From contig NC_071393.1 in NCBI RefSeq assembly GCF_022682495.2, forward strand, positions 114,902,239 to 114,966,238: DNA of 64,000 nt, in the 5' to 3' direction. The DNA is from Desmodus rotundus. Lineage: Eukaryota; Chordata; Mammalia; Chiroptera; Phyllostomidae. The notes under the pieces are model-generated. The model ran no database searches. It was not told the origin of the DNA and saw nothing but the letters and a program-made list of their open reading frames with translations. A program made the translations under genes and the position numbers. Of the stretch, positions 12,770 through 24,539 are shown one piece after another (position 1 is the first letter of the stretch; each line of letters starts with the position of its first letter).

Positions 12770-13500
12770 GGGGTGAAGTGTTTGAGCTTTCAAAGAGTGC
12801 ACGCCTCCAAGGGACCCCAAGAACTGGTGTGACCCCCAGCCCTCTCCTGAAAGCTAGCTCCCTCGGGCCTCGGCCTTCCTGTAGGAAGGAGCAGGCAACA
12901 TGTAGGTGGGGAAACAGGGAGCCTGTGTACCTGGGTGGGGGTGGGGAAGCACTACCTTCCCCATAAACCAATCTGCCCAAGAGGAAACACCTGCTTAGAG
13001 ACCTGCGGCCTCATTGTCCAGGTCTGAATCGATTTGAACCATGAAACTAATCCTCGGGGCACCGGGTTTGATTGAGCTATGTGGACCAGCAAGCTCTCCT
13101 CCCTGGACTGGGTTTCTATCTTTATTTCCACCAGGCATGGGTTGTTGTGATTGTGGTTTTTAAAGAAAAGGGGTGGTGACAAAAGCATCGGAAGGGGGAA
13201 AGAGAGGCCTTTAGATCCACCACTTGCACAGGCTTTACCCCCACAATCCTGCCCTGCTGAGCAAATCCATGCATGCCCTGGCCACCGCTGCCCTGTGCAG
13301 GACGGGACAGGTGGCTCACACCAGCACAGTGCCCCCCTCCCAGAGTGTCCCGCTGTCCCCAACACCTGTGGGAGGTGCCCTGGAAAGGACTCAGAACACA
13401 CAGCCAAGGAAACCAAGGACCAGGGTTCAGTTCAACCTTAGTAAGAGGGAGCCTCTGGGGTGGACAGTCCTTCCTGCTGGGGCACAAAGGATGACTGACA
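12770..13500. other. Intron DNA, nothing recognised
   Basis: GC-moderate unique intron. Frames up to 171-223 residues overlap on both strands at 12,952-13,895; they are low-complexity and cross into the L2 copy, so they are not taken as genes. Confidence 0.45.
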
Positions 13501-13504
13501 CCTT

Positions 13505-13870
13505 TGGTCACTTCCCATTTACACCTGACCTTCCCCATCCTTACCTCTTCCACTCCTCTGAGCCTGACCAGACTGCACGGTCCTTCCAAACACAGCTCAG
13601 AGCCCCCTGCTCCCCAAAACCTTCTCTGACATCCCAAACCATGGGACCTGCTTTCTCTCTTCCTATCTCACAGACCCCTCAGGGGCTGGGCCGCTCCTTG
13701 AGCGAGCAGTTTCTTCCTCACCTGGTGACCTCAGGCACCCCCACGTCTTCCCTCACGGCTCCTTCTCACCATTTGCTATGTGCAAGCTTGGGCCTTTCCT
13801 CCCTTCCCTCTCCCCACTCCCACTCACAAGATCGAGTGGCCCTCCTGGGGACAAAGTGGAATACTCTCCC
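13505..13870 (+). repeat. L2 LINE fragment (probable)
   Basis: Pyrimidine-rich plus-strand sequence with L2-like blocks ('cttctctgacatcccaaacc', 'accatttgctatgtgcaag'). Diverged; assignment is moderate. Confidence 0.45.
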
Positions 13871-13874
13871 TTTG

Positions 13875-15560
13875 TGTCCCTTCAGTGCTTTCTAATCAAG
13901 GTGCATTTTGGGAGTGGGGGAGGAGGTCTCTGGGGTATGGATAGAGGGACAAGAAGTCAGCAGGAAACCAAGGCTGGAGCTGAGCACCCTGATATTAAGC
14001 ATTAAGTGGGTGAGACTTCTATCTAGGTAGGGCTCAGAGCGAGCTGAGAAGGCTTGGGTCAGACAGAGTCAGGAGACAAAAAAAGAAGCAGAAAACACAA
14101 GAAGAATGCAAGAGTAATTAGCGGGCTTTTCCTTCCTGGGGATTTGAAAAGCTACAGTAGAGCCTGGAGGAGACATGCCAGGAAGCTGGACTGCCCAAGG
14201 CTGCCTGCTCTGGGCCTTGGAGAAACGTGGGGACACGTCAGCTTTTCACATTGTCCAGACCAGTCCATCTGGGTCACAAAGGAGATGGAACTCCAGGCAA
14301 CGCTGGGCAATGATAAAGATGGTTCCATAGATCAGAGCTCGTTTTGTTCTTTATTTCTCAGGAATCTGAACACATCCAAGGCAGCTAATGGGTGAGAACA
14401 AATGATTACCAGGAGAGAAACCTATATTATTGGGTCTCCTCAGTTTGACAGCTCATCAAATAATAAAATAAGAATCCTGTTTCTCCAAGGAGATGGTAAG
14501 AGCTAGCTCAGTCTCAGAAAGCTTCCTGCATTCAGCCTACGAACCGGTCAAGCCCCATTCCTCCCCACCCCTCCCCACCGTGCCCCCGTGCTGACTGGTA
14601 GCTCCAGCCCCGGAGATGGCAAACAATGCCCCCTGGTGTGCTTGGGACCATGGAACTATGGAAACTTTCCACATTTCACAGAACTCTAGATCAGTGTTCA
14701 TCTCAGCTACCCTGTGCATAACTGACCTAAAATTAAATGATCCAAACCTGTTCCCTATCCCCAAGAGATGTGTGTAATTAGATAAAATGAGGACAGAATA
14801 TGTATAAGTATCTGTTATACTGGGATGGCTGCCCAGAAAGGAAATGAGCACCAGGAACCGGACGGCCCCATGCGCACCCTCCGTACTGAAGGGCTACACA
14901 CCAGGACTGAGGGAGCGCTACCTTCAAGAGTAAGTGCTAGTGCAGGCTGACCTTTCCGAGTTGACAAACACTTTTGTACAATTCTGCTCCTGCAGCCCGT
15001 TATTTCGTGTGCCATCAGCATTTTCTGTGGCTTTCCACGTTGAAGGATATCTAGCAGAGTAGAATCTGAATTAAAACTTGACTTGGGCAGCCCATCTCTA
15101 CCACGGTCTTCACCTGCCTCCCAACACAGACCCCAGCCTCTCCAGGCGGTACCCTCTTGCAGAGAGCCAACAGTGGATGATCAGGAGGGTGGACAAGTGG
15201 GCAGAGGACGCAACAAAGTTGCAAAAATAGGTATTTTTTCTCCCCCGCAACATGAGAACTAAAGGCCCTTACATAAGCCCTGGGACATCACTTCCTGTTT
15301 CCCTGCCAAGTGAATTGATCTGCATTGAACAGGGCTGGGACACTGAGTCACAGGCAAAGTTGCATCTAGCTAGACATCGGCATTGTGAAAGTACACGAAA
15401 GAATACTTTCGTATTCTCAAAGAATATGTGTCTGAAAGCAATGAGGGGACTACAGTTGCCTCCAGAACTCAGTAGGACAGGCCGTAGATTCTCACCAGAT
15501 CGCAGCCATGGGTTAAATTATCATAGAATTCTCACCTTCTGGTCTCCTCCAGCTTAAAAC
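13875..15560. other. Intron DNA, nothing recognised
   Basis: Unique-looking intron between the L2 fragment and the first Ves SINE. No exon, RNA gene or confident repeat seen. Confidence 0.45.
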
Positions 15561-15578
15561 CCACAAAAGTCCTCAGGT

Positions 15579-15824
15579 GGCCCTGACCAGTGTGGCTCAG
15601 TTGGTTGGGCATCTTTCTGCAAAGTGAAAGGTCACCAGTTCGATTCCCAGTCAGGGCACACGCCTGGGTTGTGGGTTCAGTCCCTGGTAGGGATGCATAT
15701 GAGAGGCAACCAATCAATGTTTCTCTCTCAAACATCGATGTTTCTCTCCCTCTCTCTTTCTCCCTTCCCCTCTCTCTAAAAATAAATTAAAAAAATCTTT
15801 TTAAAATATATTTAAAAAATTTTG
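15579..15824 (+). mobile_element. Ves SINE with 13-bp target-site duplication
   Basis: tRNA-derived head 'ccctgaccagtgtggctcag' (A-box region), B box 'agttcgattcc', a 'tctctccctctct' body and a long A/T-rich tail. Flanked by the perfect direct repeat 'aaagtcctcaggt' at 15,566-15,578 and 15,825-15,837. Ves SINEs are mobilised in trans by L1. An open frame on each strand lies inside; neither is coding. Confidence 0.95.
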
Positions 15825-15839
15825 AAAGTCCTCAGGTTT

Positions 15840-16260
15840 ATAAATAAGGCTAAAGGAAATCCCATACACAGCTGAGCCATAGTAGGCAGTTGATAAAAAT
15901 GTGGTTGATTTATCAGTGGCTATTCACAAGCCCTCAGCTCCTTAGTCCCTGAAAGAGAACAAAGCAGAAAGACTTGTCTTTACTTCCCAAGACCACAGGA
16001 GGAAAAATCATGTTTTTTAGGTCTACAGGGATGAAGTGATAAACCAACCAGAGGCTAGAGTAAGTGATGCTGACGTTTATCACAGTTGAACGTGCTACGT
16101 GCAGGTAAGGCCTCGCTTTGTGCCGGGGCTCCCTCCCACCCCTGAAACTGAAGAATTTGGGGAAAGGAATTCTGCAGCCTTGCCCTACAGTCAAGGGAGA
16201 GGAAGAGAAACACAACTCTAAAGGGCTAGGAGCAAATTAGGCGGGAAGAGCAGTGTTTCT
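15840..16260. other. Intron DNA, nothing recognised
   Basis: Short stretch between the first Ves SINE and an L2 remnant; no feature recognised. Confidence 0.4.
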
Positions 16261-16264
16261 GCTT

Positions 16265-16590
16265 GCTGGCTTCATTTGCTCAGTAATTTCACACATATTT
16301 ATTAAATGCCTGCTATGCTAGACCCTAAGGCTAGAAAGGCACGGGCAGCCACTGCCCCGGCCTTCCAGGGCCTTATATTCTAACTAACCAGATTTAAGTA
16401 TTTCAGTGGCCAAGAAAGGAGAGAATGCTTGGGATTATGGGGCCAAGGGCAGGTGTGGCCGATTTTACCCAAGGTTCAGCAAGGGCCTCACTGGGGCAGA
16501 GGGAGTTTTGAAGCATCTGGAAGATGAGCAGGCATATGTTCATCAAGTGTGGGGCAGGGAGGGGCTGGAGGAGCCACAAGCAGTTTGGTG
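16265..16590 (-). repeat. L2 LINE fragment (antisense)
   Basis: Starts 'cacatatttattaaatgcct' and continues 'gctatgctagaccctaaggc', the antisense L2 3' end, followed by diverged antisense body. Confidence 0.65.
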
Positions 16591-16654
16591 AGACTGTGGG
16601 AGTGTGAGGGGGCTCTCTCTCTCTCTAAGCAGGAATATAGAGGGAGGCTTTCAG

Positions 16655-16868
16655 CCCTGCCTGGTATGGCTCAGTGGATTGAATGCCGGCCCGCAAACTG
16701 AAAGGTTGTTGGTTCAATTCCGGGTCAGGGCACATGCCTGGGTTGTGGGCCAGGTCCCCAGTTGCGGTTGTACAACAGGCAACCAATTGATGTTTTCCTC
16801 CCTCCCTTCCCCTCTCTCTAAACTTAAGTAAATAAAATCATTTTTTAAAAAAAGAAAGAAGAAGAAGT
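16655..16868 (+). mobile_element. Ves SINE with 10-bp target-site duplication
   Basis: Head 'ccctgcctggtatggctcag', B box 'ggttcaattcc', body and an A-rich tail. Flanked by 'aggctttcag' at 16,645-16,654 and 16,869-16,878. This is the last Ves copy before the 13-kb zone around the DPF3 promoter that lacks them. Confidence 0.95.
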
Positions 16869-16879
16869 AGGCTTTCAGG

Positions 16880-17935
16880 ATAAGTTCACCCACATCTCTC
16901 ATTCTAAGCTTCTTAACCAGGAGCCCATGGACCTCTAGAGCATCCACTGATGGGCTTTTCAAAGTCTGTGAACCCCATAAAACCATATGCAGATGCTCAC
17001 ATCTATGAGATGGTCCACAGCTTTCACAGGATTCTCAAAAAGGTGAAGGAGACACACTCGAAAGAATACCTAGTAGCGTGAACACCAGACTGTGGCGTAG
17101 ACGCCATGGTTTTCTACCTCTGTATCCACATGTATAGCTTAAAGGGGTGAGTGCAAGGAGACGGGAGGAAATTATTATTTTCATCACCAAAACAAACATT
17201 TGTGTGTCCTGACTGTGGGCCAGGTGCTGAGCTAGACTTGAAAAACCAATACCTCTTTCCATACAGGCACATGGAAGAAGGTTTTCTCCACCTCCTGTTC
17301 CCAGAAGTAGGACTGTAAAGTCAAGTCCCTAGCTGTGGATAAAAGTCACCCAGAGCAATTCACTGCAATCCCCAGATCAGGCTCCAACTTTAGTTGGCAG
17401 TTGCCCAGCAACAGGTAACCCCAAAGACACATCAGCAAACTGAGATGCCAAAAGGGCACTTTGTGGACAAGCTTGTTCTGAAAACTAACCCCCATGCAAG
17501 TCTGCCTGCCAGGCCTCTCTGGGACTGTTGTGGGGAAAAGCAGACTTTGCAGCCAAAAGGGGGCTGGCGGGGCAGCTGGGAAGGTGTGCAGATGAATGGT
17601 AACGTGTTTTCCCACACTGGAGAGTAGGCACAGGGATGGGTAACTGAGGGTAGCGGGAGGAAGCAGAGAAGGCAACTGGTGCCACTTTTAGACTGTAGCT
17701 ACAACTGCTTTTCCAAGCAGGTCCTGAGTGGATCTCAGCCACATGTAAAGATGCGAGGGCTTAACCTCACCCACGTCCAGCCCCGCCCTGAAGCCATCAT
17801 TCTGCAGCAGTTTGACTGAACTCTGCCAGGGTCCGGGTAGCCGAACCACAGGCCTGAAGCTGCAGGGAACCCAGGGAGCCGTTTTGACCCAGCTCTCCTG
17901 GGCAGCTCACTCTTTTAAAGAGGCAGCAAACACAA
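16880..17935. other. Intron DNA, nothing recognised
   Basis: Unique-looking intron with no recognised repeat or exon. Overlapping frames at 17,346-17,742 lack domain features. Confidence 0.4.
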
Positions 17936-18159
17936 AAAAGGCAGAGAGACCTCACTTTCTAAAATTCAGACTTTTTTTTTTTTCCCCAATAAAAAGCTCA
18001 GAAACTCCTTCAGCTGAGTTGGGTGAGACTGGGATTCCTCAAACAAAGATTCTAATTACCTTGCAGAAGCCTTGGGAAGGCGGGGCCTTCTTCAAAACCC
18101 ATCATCCCTTCTCCAGAAAGGTCCTGGGGGCCAGGGGAAGGGGCAAATAAATATGTCAG

Positions 18160-18370
18160 TCTGGGAGAGATTCAGGAAGAACAAATGCGGAAGTCAAACA
18201 ACAACAAATAAGGTGATATAAATCCAGATAAAATATTAAAATCATTAAAGGGCTGCTGCTCCCTGAAGATTGGGGAAAATGAAGAGAGTTAATTAAAAGC
18301 AATCTCCATGCACTGCTGAGCCAGCCGGCCCTGATAAATCAACAGCTGGGCGGCTGTGCAGGGCAGTCAA
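18160..18370. promoter_or_regulatory. Candidate conserved enhancer in DPF3 intron 1
   Basis: Repeat-free and AT-rich, with dense developmental factor motifs: homeodomain TTAATTAA (18,289-18,296), GATAAATCA next to the E-box CAGCTG (around 18,333-18,348), AGATAAAAT, and a run of ATTAAA/ATTAAAG elements. The composition resembles vertebrate conserved non-coding elements near developmental genes. Conservation itself cannot be seen from one sequence; this is inference from motif density and lack of repeats. Confidence 0.35.
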
Positions 18371-18374
18371 GGGG

Positions 18375-19175
18375 CTTAAGGAGGGGGAGCCTGGCTGGGG
18401 AGGGGCCGCTGCCACAGAGATGACAGTGACATTGAACTGAACGTGGTGACTTAAGTTTGCTGTTTTATTAAATATTTTATGACACTGAATAAAGTTGTCC
18501 CTCCAAGAAGGAGAAAATGATCAGTAAGCAAAGAGGGGGGAAGACAAGGATGAAGAGGCATTGTTTGTTTGATGCAAAACCTGGTTGGGTCTCTGATGTC
18601 TGTGTGTCTGATCTCGTCCCCAAATGCAAAGGCTTTTGGTTTTTCTCTCTCCACCTGATCGGCACAGGTAGATGCATCTTCTCAAAGCTTTCTACAAAAC
18701 CGTGGGTTATGTTAGTTTTGGGGGCTGGGGAAGGCAGTTCAAAGTCCAAGGAAGGAATGGAGAGGAAGAAGAGAGAGAAAGACCTTCGAAAGTCTCATTG
18801 CTGATCCAAGCCATGAGCACAAAACTAAAAGGCCCTTAGAAATAATGGGAACTTTTTTGCTTGCTTGCTTGCTTGCCCTCTATTTTTTCTCCTTCCTTTC
18901 TCTACTCCCTTCCTTCCCCCTTTTCTCTGCAGTCAGATAAAGTTTTTGTTTTTCCTTTTAAACAACAACAAAAAAAAAACAGCTCAGAATTTTCAGGCTC
19001 AATCTAAATAAAAACCCAGCAATTTTAGAAGTGTGACAAGAACCACCCTTCTCTATTCTAAGGAAACCCTCCAGTTCTTCCTTGATGGAAATATAATCAA
19101 GAGAAATGATTGGGGGAAAGTGTTTTTTTCTCCTCCATAGAAGTGGGATTGGAAGGGGAGTGTGTGCATGGGGAA
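18375..19175. other. Intron DNA with (CTTG)n and A-rich runs
   Basis: Contains a short (GCTT)n run at about 18,857-18,876 and an A10 run near 18,970. The rest is apparently unique. No exon identified. Confidence 0.45.
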
Positions 19176-19179
19176 ACAT

Positions 19180-19375
19180 AAGGAATTATGCATTTGGATA
19201 TGCATTTTAATTAGGTGGACAGAAGCAGCCGCCTGTTAATTTTTCCTGCTTGTTTCCACTTAGCATTCATCACGGGCAGAACCACCATAGAACGCTCCCA
19301 CGATAATAGATGGCTCTGCAATGGCTAAGTCCTCAGGGAAAATAATTAGCAGGAGAGAATATATTCTCTCCACTC
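19180..19375. promoter_or_regulatory. Candidate POU/homeodomain element with palindrome
   Basis: ATTATGCATTTGGATATGCA at 19,185-19,204 holds two octamer-like ATGCAT/ATGCA cores, followed at once by TTTTAATTAG. A perfect 20-bp palindrome, ggagagaatatattctctcc, lies at 19,352-19,371, preceded by AATAATTAGCA. Dense homeodomain/POU sites in repeat-free DNA suggest a regulatory element; function is inferred. Confidence 0.35.
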
Positions 19376-19379
19376 CCGC

Positions 19380-20985
19380 TACCCCATCCACTGTGCCTCC
19401 CCCATCCTCAGCACCACATTGCCTCCCCTCCCCGCACCTCCCCACCCCCAGCCGAGAGTGGTATCCCTAGAAGCCTAGTGAATAGTTTGGCTCCTGGTTT
19501 ACAGGCATTTACTTTGCCGTTCCAAAGAACGAGTCTGGAAGGAAAAACAGACAGACTGGAGGGCTTCCTCGGAGTGGAAGCTCCCAGATGAAAGGACAGG
19601 GGCTACCGTGATGCTTCATTCTCAGGGGCAGCCCCGCCAGCAATCAGTGTTGGCCAGGACAGGATGACGGAACTCCAGAGAAGGTGGGACAGTGCTCCTA
19701 GAGCTCAACTGGCAGCAAACAAAGCCATGTGAAGAGTTGTTTGTTGAGGAGAATGGGAGTTGGAATGACATTTAACTCAATTTGTTTTACAAAGTAAAGG
19801 AAATGTTGTAAGTTTTGCAGCAAGCTTGAATCCAAAGCATTTCCAAGGCTGCAAACCAAGATCTAACTCTACTTCTGATTTGACCGTGGTCTCCCCCATC
19901 CCACTCCAGCCCGCCTCCGGGCCCCCCCCCCCACCCCTCGTCAAGATGCTCTCCATCATCTACTTTGTTTAAAGCATCAATTCTTGTTGCTGGTCTCCTG
20001 TGTCAACAGCACCCCCTCCTTGCTCACTAGCAGATTTAAGCTCCAGCCCCACTTTCACCCCTTTCCTCTCCTAGGAATCCTCTCGATGAAAGGAGGAGCC
20101 TGGATGGTGGACAAGCTCAAGTTCCAGAAGAGGGCTCCTGTGCCCTCCAGGATTCTGTTTTCCCTGATTTTGAGGGTGAACTCAGTTCAGGGCAGCCAAT
20201 GGGAAATAAAACGAGGCTTCTCTTGAGCTCATAGTCTCACCTATTTCAAACCCAGACAATGAGAAAATCCCACAGCGATCCCAGAGCTATTTACACACAG
20301 CTGGATGAGTAAGGCTTTGCACTTCCTGAGAAACAATGATTGCACATGATATGCAATGCCAGATTCCTTTCACTTATTTCAGTTTTAATATATTAAAATA
20401 ATGTTTAAAATATGAGGTATTGTTTACTCTCTGAGAAGGCCTCCATCAGCTACAGGAAACTGTAGTTGTAGTAGTGCCTTACATTTGGCTTTACACCTTC
20501 GGAAATGTTTTCACATCCATTATTTCATTTGGACCCCCTGAGGGTCAGCAGGGCTGGGTGTAGGGGAAGGAGGAGAAAGGAGACTCAAGCGCTTCTCCCT
20601 ATATAAGAAGACAAGCCTGATTTAGTTACTAACTCTTGATTTTCAACCTGTCCAGTCATCCCAGGTGCTCCCTCAACCCCCTGTCACCTGATGAAACCTC
20701 TCTGCCTAGGAGACCTTCACTCCAAGACTCACCAGGTAACTAGGACTGCTAAGCTCCTGGAATCTCTGCAACCCAGACCCTGGCCCCCCAGAGTTCCAGA
20801 TGTCAGAGGAGGGAGGGGGACAATGGGAACGCAATCTCTCTGGCTGGGCATGAAAGAAGTGAGTCTCTGGGTTTCCAGGGCATTCTCCCCCCAAAATAAG
20901 TATATTCCTACAGAAGGAGGGGAATAAATTAGTTGAATCCTATGACAATATTTTTCTTTACATTTATAAGGTGGGGTTGCCTGTA
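19380..20985. other. Intron DNA, nothing firmly recognised
   Basis: C-rich run near 19,920-19,937 (mostly C), otherwise unique-looking. A possible very old MIR/L3-like patch lies at about 20,460-20,545. AT-rich 'ttttaatatattaaaataat' near 20,383. Confidence 0.4.
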
Positions 20986-21029
20986 GTATCTAGAAACATA
21001 GTCCCTACTTTTTAAAAAGTCTAAAAATG

Positions 21030-21560
21030 AAGGGGATCTAGACATATACCTGAAAGAATTAAAAGCAGGGACTCCAACAGCTACTTATACACCCATGTTC
21101 ACAACTACATTATTCACAATAGCGAAATAACCCGTGTCCATCATTGAATGAATAAACAAAATGTGATAACACATACAATGGAATGTTATTCAGCCATAAA
21201 AAGGAAGAAAATCCTGACACATGCTAGAACATACATGAACTTTGGGAACATTATGTAAGTGAAATTGACCAATCACAAAAGGGCAAATATTGTATGATTC
21301 TGTGCGTACGAGCAGAATAGACACATTTATACAGACAGAAAGTAGGATGGTGGTGACCAGGGACTAAAAGTGGAGGAGGGTCCATTTGGAATGATTTAAA
21401 AATTCTGGGATTGGAGAGTATCAATGGTTGTACAACATTATGAATGCACTTAATGTCAATGAATTATACACTTAAAAATCATTAAAATGGTACGTGCCCT
21501 CAATGTTAGATTATGTTCTATATATATTTTACCACAATTAGAGAAAAAAGTTAAGGGGCT
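21030..21560 (+). repeat. L1 LINE 3' end fragment
   Basis: Sense-strand L1 ORF2 end and 3' region: 'cattattcacaatagcgaaa', 'caatggaatgttattcagcc', then 'ataaaaaggaag' and 'tatgattctgtgcg'. It matches the C-terminal coding end of older L1M-type elements, 5' truncated, with no intact frame. Confidence 0.85.
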
Positions 21561-21564
21561 GCCT

Positions 21565-24535
21565 CTGTCTGCTGGGGTTCAAGGTAACCATTTTGTTTTG
21601 TCTTTCATTTGGCCAAAGTCTCACAAGTTAGGCTTCTATGAATTCTCTGATGGGTTTTGCAAACCCCTCTCCATCCCTTAGGCCTACAGAAAGGTTTTGA
21701 CCAAAGGAAAGCCTAATAATAGCGACTCCAGAAGAATCTGGGGTGTTCCAGAGGCATATCACTGAAGGAGAAGCAGAGAATTGCAATCAAGACGCTCCTG
21801 ATACCTTCTCAAGACGCTCCTGATACCCACCCGGGTATACCAGCCTCTTTGGGGGGTCTGCTAGGCACCTCCATTTCCTCAGCAGTAACATGGGTACTCT
21901 AGAGGAAGCTCAGTCAGACATCAGTACAGGTTCACCGTGTCAGCTCACTGAGCAACCAGGTGTCTGCAGCTGCCCAAATGGAAATGAAATAAGCACTTTA
22001 TTTCCATGTTAATTGGGATGGGTGCCAAGGTAGAAGAGAGGGAAGGTCCAGGAAGATGTGGAAAAATAAAATCTAGAGATGAAAAATCTTTTGCTGGATT
22101 CCCCTACTCCCTCAACACATTGAAAGAAAAGAGTGAGAAAAAGACAGGTATTCTCAGTAATCACACAACCAAAAACTTTATCGGAGTGCTTATAAATAGC
22201 AAAATAGGCCAGTTAGTCTTCCCACTTCTCTTTCCTCTTTCCATTCTCTGGTTGGGGTGCTAATGAGAAGTGCTCAGAAGAGAAAATCGTGTTCTAAATG
22301 GGCCACACCACCTGGTCTTCAGCCCCAGGCCCTGAGAAGGGAGAGGATGTTCCCTGTCAATTAGAAGCCCAAGTGGTAGCACTACGTGGCTAGACTGGCC
22401 CAGAGAGGACGAGACTACAGAAGAGTGTCCCATCTCAGCAACACGCTTTAAAGCCACACTTTTAAAACAAGGAAGAACTTGAAGTCTGGCCCGACTGTCC
22501 TCTTCCAGTCCTAACTGATAATAATAAGAGCCACGAAGTTTCTGACTCAACATATTATCTTCATCTTAACAACAAGAAATATACAGCTCGGAGAATTTTT
22601 GTGTACGAGATCACATAGGTAGTTGGTGGGAGGGCTGGGGGCAGAGCTCAAGGCTTCCTCTCCCGGAGATTTTTCTCCTCCATTACTCTGAAGTCAACAT
22701 AACTGCAAAAGATTAGCCACCGGTGAGAAATGAATCACACAGAAGAGGGTCAGAGTTTGAGACAGGGTCACACTGATGGCAGATGAAAGTTTGGGGACTG
22801 GAAAACCTTTTGGTGGAGCTTCCAATTACAGTTAATAAAAATAGCAGGTTTTCAAAGTGAGGAACAACAACAACAACAACAAAAACCTCACTCATTTCAC
22901 AGCAACCTGAGATGACCACAGCCTCTGGATTCAGGGACGGTGGAGAGGCTGCAAAAGAAGGATTAGACATGTGCCATCATTGTTCGCCAGGCTCAGAACT
23001 GAGGCCTGGGTGGTGGAGGACTCAGTGTGCGCTATTTGAACCCCACTATTAGAAGCTCTGAGCCTAATCCCCCCAACACACTACTATTCACAAACACTCT
23101 ACCTAGAAATTCTCAACAGCCTGCCCCTCTTTCCCCACCCCACCCCCGCCTCCCACCCCGCCCAACACCTTCCAACCACTGCTTTTAAAACTAATGCAAA
23201 TCACAGGCTTCAAAAACCTTCCTCTGGTGACAGTTTTATGATGCTAGCTCCATTCATCCATATGGTTTGACAGACTGTGAAACACTAGTAACCGGACCAA
23301 TAAGAAAAACAAATTACAAAAACACAGCACCTCATCTCTCCCCAGTCACTCATACAACCAAAGAAAACTTTGGAACTTGCAATGGATCATAGTATCAGTC
23401 TCTCTGGGTGTTAAACAATCAGCTTTTCAGTTCCAGACCACACAATGGTTTTATCCACTCCCCTATCCCCACTGTATCTTTCCTCTTTAAATATGTAGAC
23501 ATTTAAATATCTACATATTTAAAGACTACTTAAAACTAGGGTCATGCTTTTTACACAGGCCCCTTCAGGGAAATCTGCCTAGGCAAAAAACTATTTTCAG
23601 TGGTTGTGGCATTTCTTTGGCAGGGGGCTTGCCACATTTGGCTACATTTCTGTCTTCTAGTGACTTTCTGTACACTCAAAAAACCACAAGGTACTTTGCA
23701 AGAGATTGGAATAATAAACAGGCCTGGATTCTGGTGCCTTTTTATGACCCAGCCCCCGCCACCACTACATTCAGTGTGGCTGCACTTCAAAAACTGAAAC
23801 ATCAGCCTCAGTTTCCTTTCCCTTTCTGGTGCCTGCTCAAAACAAAGCATGCTGACTGTGACATTCTATTTATTACATTGATCTGAACAGATGGCTCTTA
23901 AACAGCTTTAGATACTATGATCTTTTTCAGATGTATCCAAATTCCAGCTACCTGCATGATCCCAAAAGACAGAGGAAGATGAGAAGTCTCCAATAAACTG
24001 CCTCTGAATTTCAGCCCACCTTAGGGATATAAGCAGCTGCATTCCACTGTGCTCTCTGGCTGTCTCCCAGGTGGTCTGCAGGCCGGGCTCCTTCCAGAGG
24101 TTTACCCTGTGACAATGCCTCCACTTGCGTCCTGGCACAAATTAATCTCCTTTATGGGTATCTCATCAAAACCAGACATTCGTCCTGCTGAAACATAATG
24201 TGTGCTAATGAAGTTTGGAGAATTTAGGGCTTTTTTTTTTTTTCCAGTGGCAACCAGAAGCAGATGGAGAAGGTGGTTCTTAGGCATCTGTTGGCTTAAA
24301 ATGTCTGAGGGTCATTTTTCGTTAGGGCTAAAGTAATGCCCATAAAAGGCTGCAAGTTCACAAAGTCCCAACCCCAACTTCCCGTCCTATTCTCATTCAC
24401 AAAGAGCTAAGAGGAGATTAGAACCAGGAATGTGTTCCCCCTACCTTTTCATCTCTGATATCTAACCTGCCACAGCCAAGAGCAAGGTCTGGCTTCTAAG
24501 TGGCTGACAATTACACAACTTTCGCAGGCACAAAA
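21565..24535. other. Intron DNA with small repeats
   Basis: Mostly unique. It holds a 17-bp tandem duplication (21,789-21,805 and 21,811-21,827), a (CAA)n run at about 22,862-22,882, a weak antisense MIR patch near 22,575-22,640, and a 16-bp-arm hairpin at 23,484-23,525. No exon seen. Confidence 0.45.
23484..23525. repeat. Perfect inverted repeat, 16-bp arms, 10-bp loop
   Basis: The arms tctttaaatatgtaga (23,484-23,499) and tctacatatttaaaga (23,510-23,525) are exact reverse complements around the spacer catttaaata. It could form a stable AT-rich cruciform or hairpin. Confidence 0.9.
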
Positions 24536-24539
24536 CCTC

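Noticed and set aside
13224..13895. 223-residue plus-strand open frame
   Set aside because: The longest frame in the window, but low-complexity, crossing an L2 remnant, with competing frames on both strands and no domain.
15590..15735. tRNA gene suggested by A-box and B-box like sequences in Ves SINEs
   Set aside because: Boxes belong to tRNA-derived SINE heads; no cloverleaf or intact tRNA is present in any of the 21 copies.
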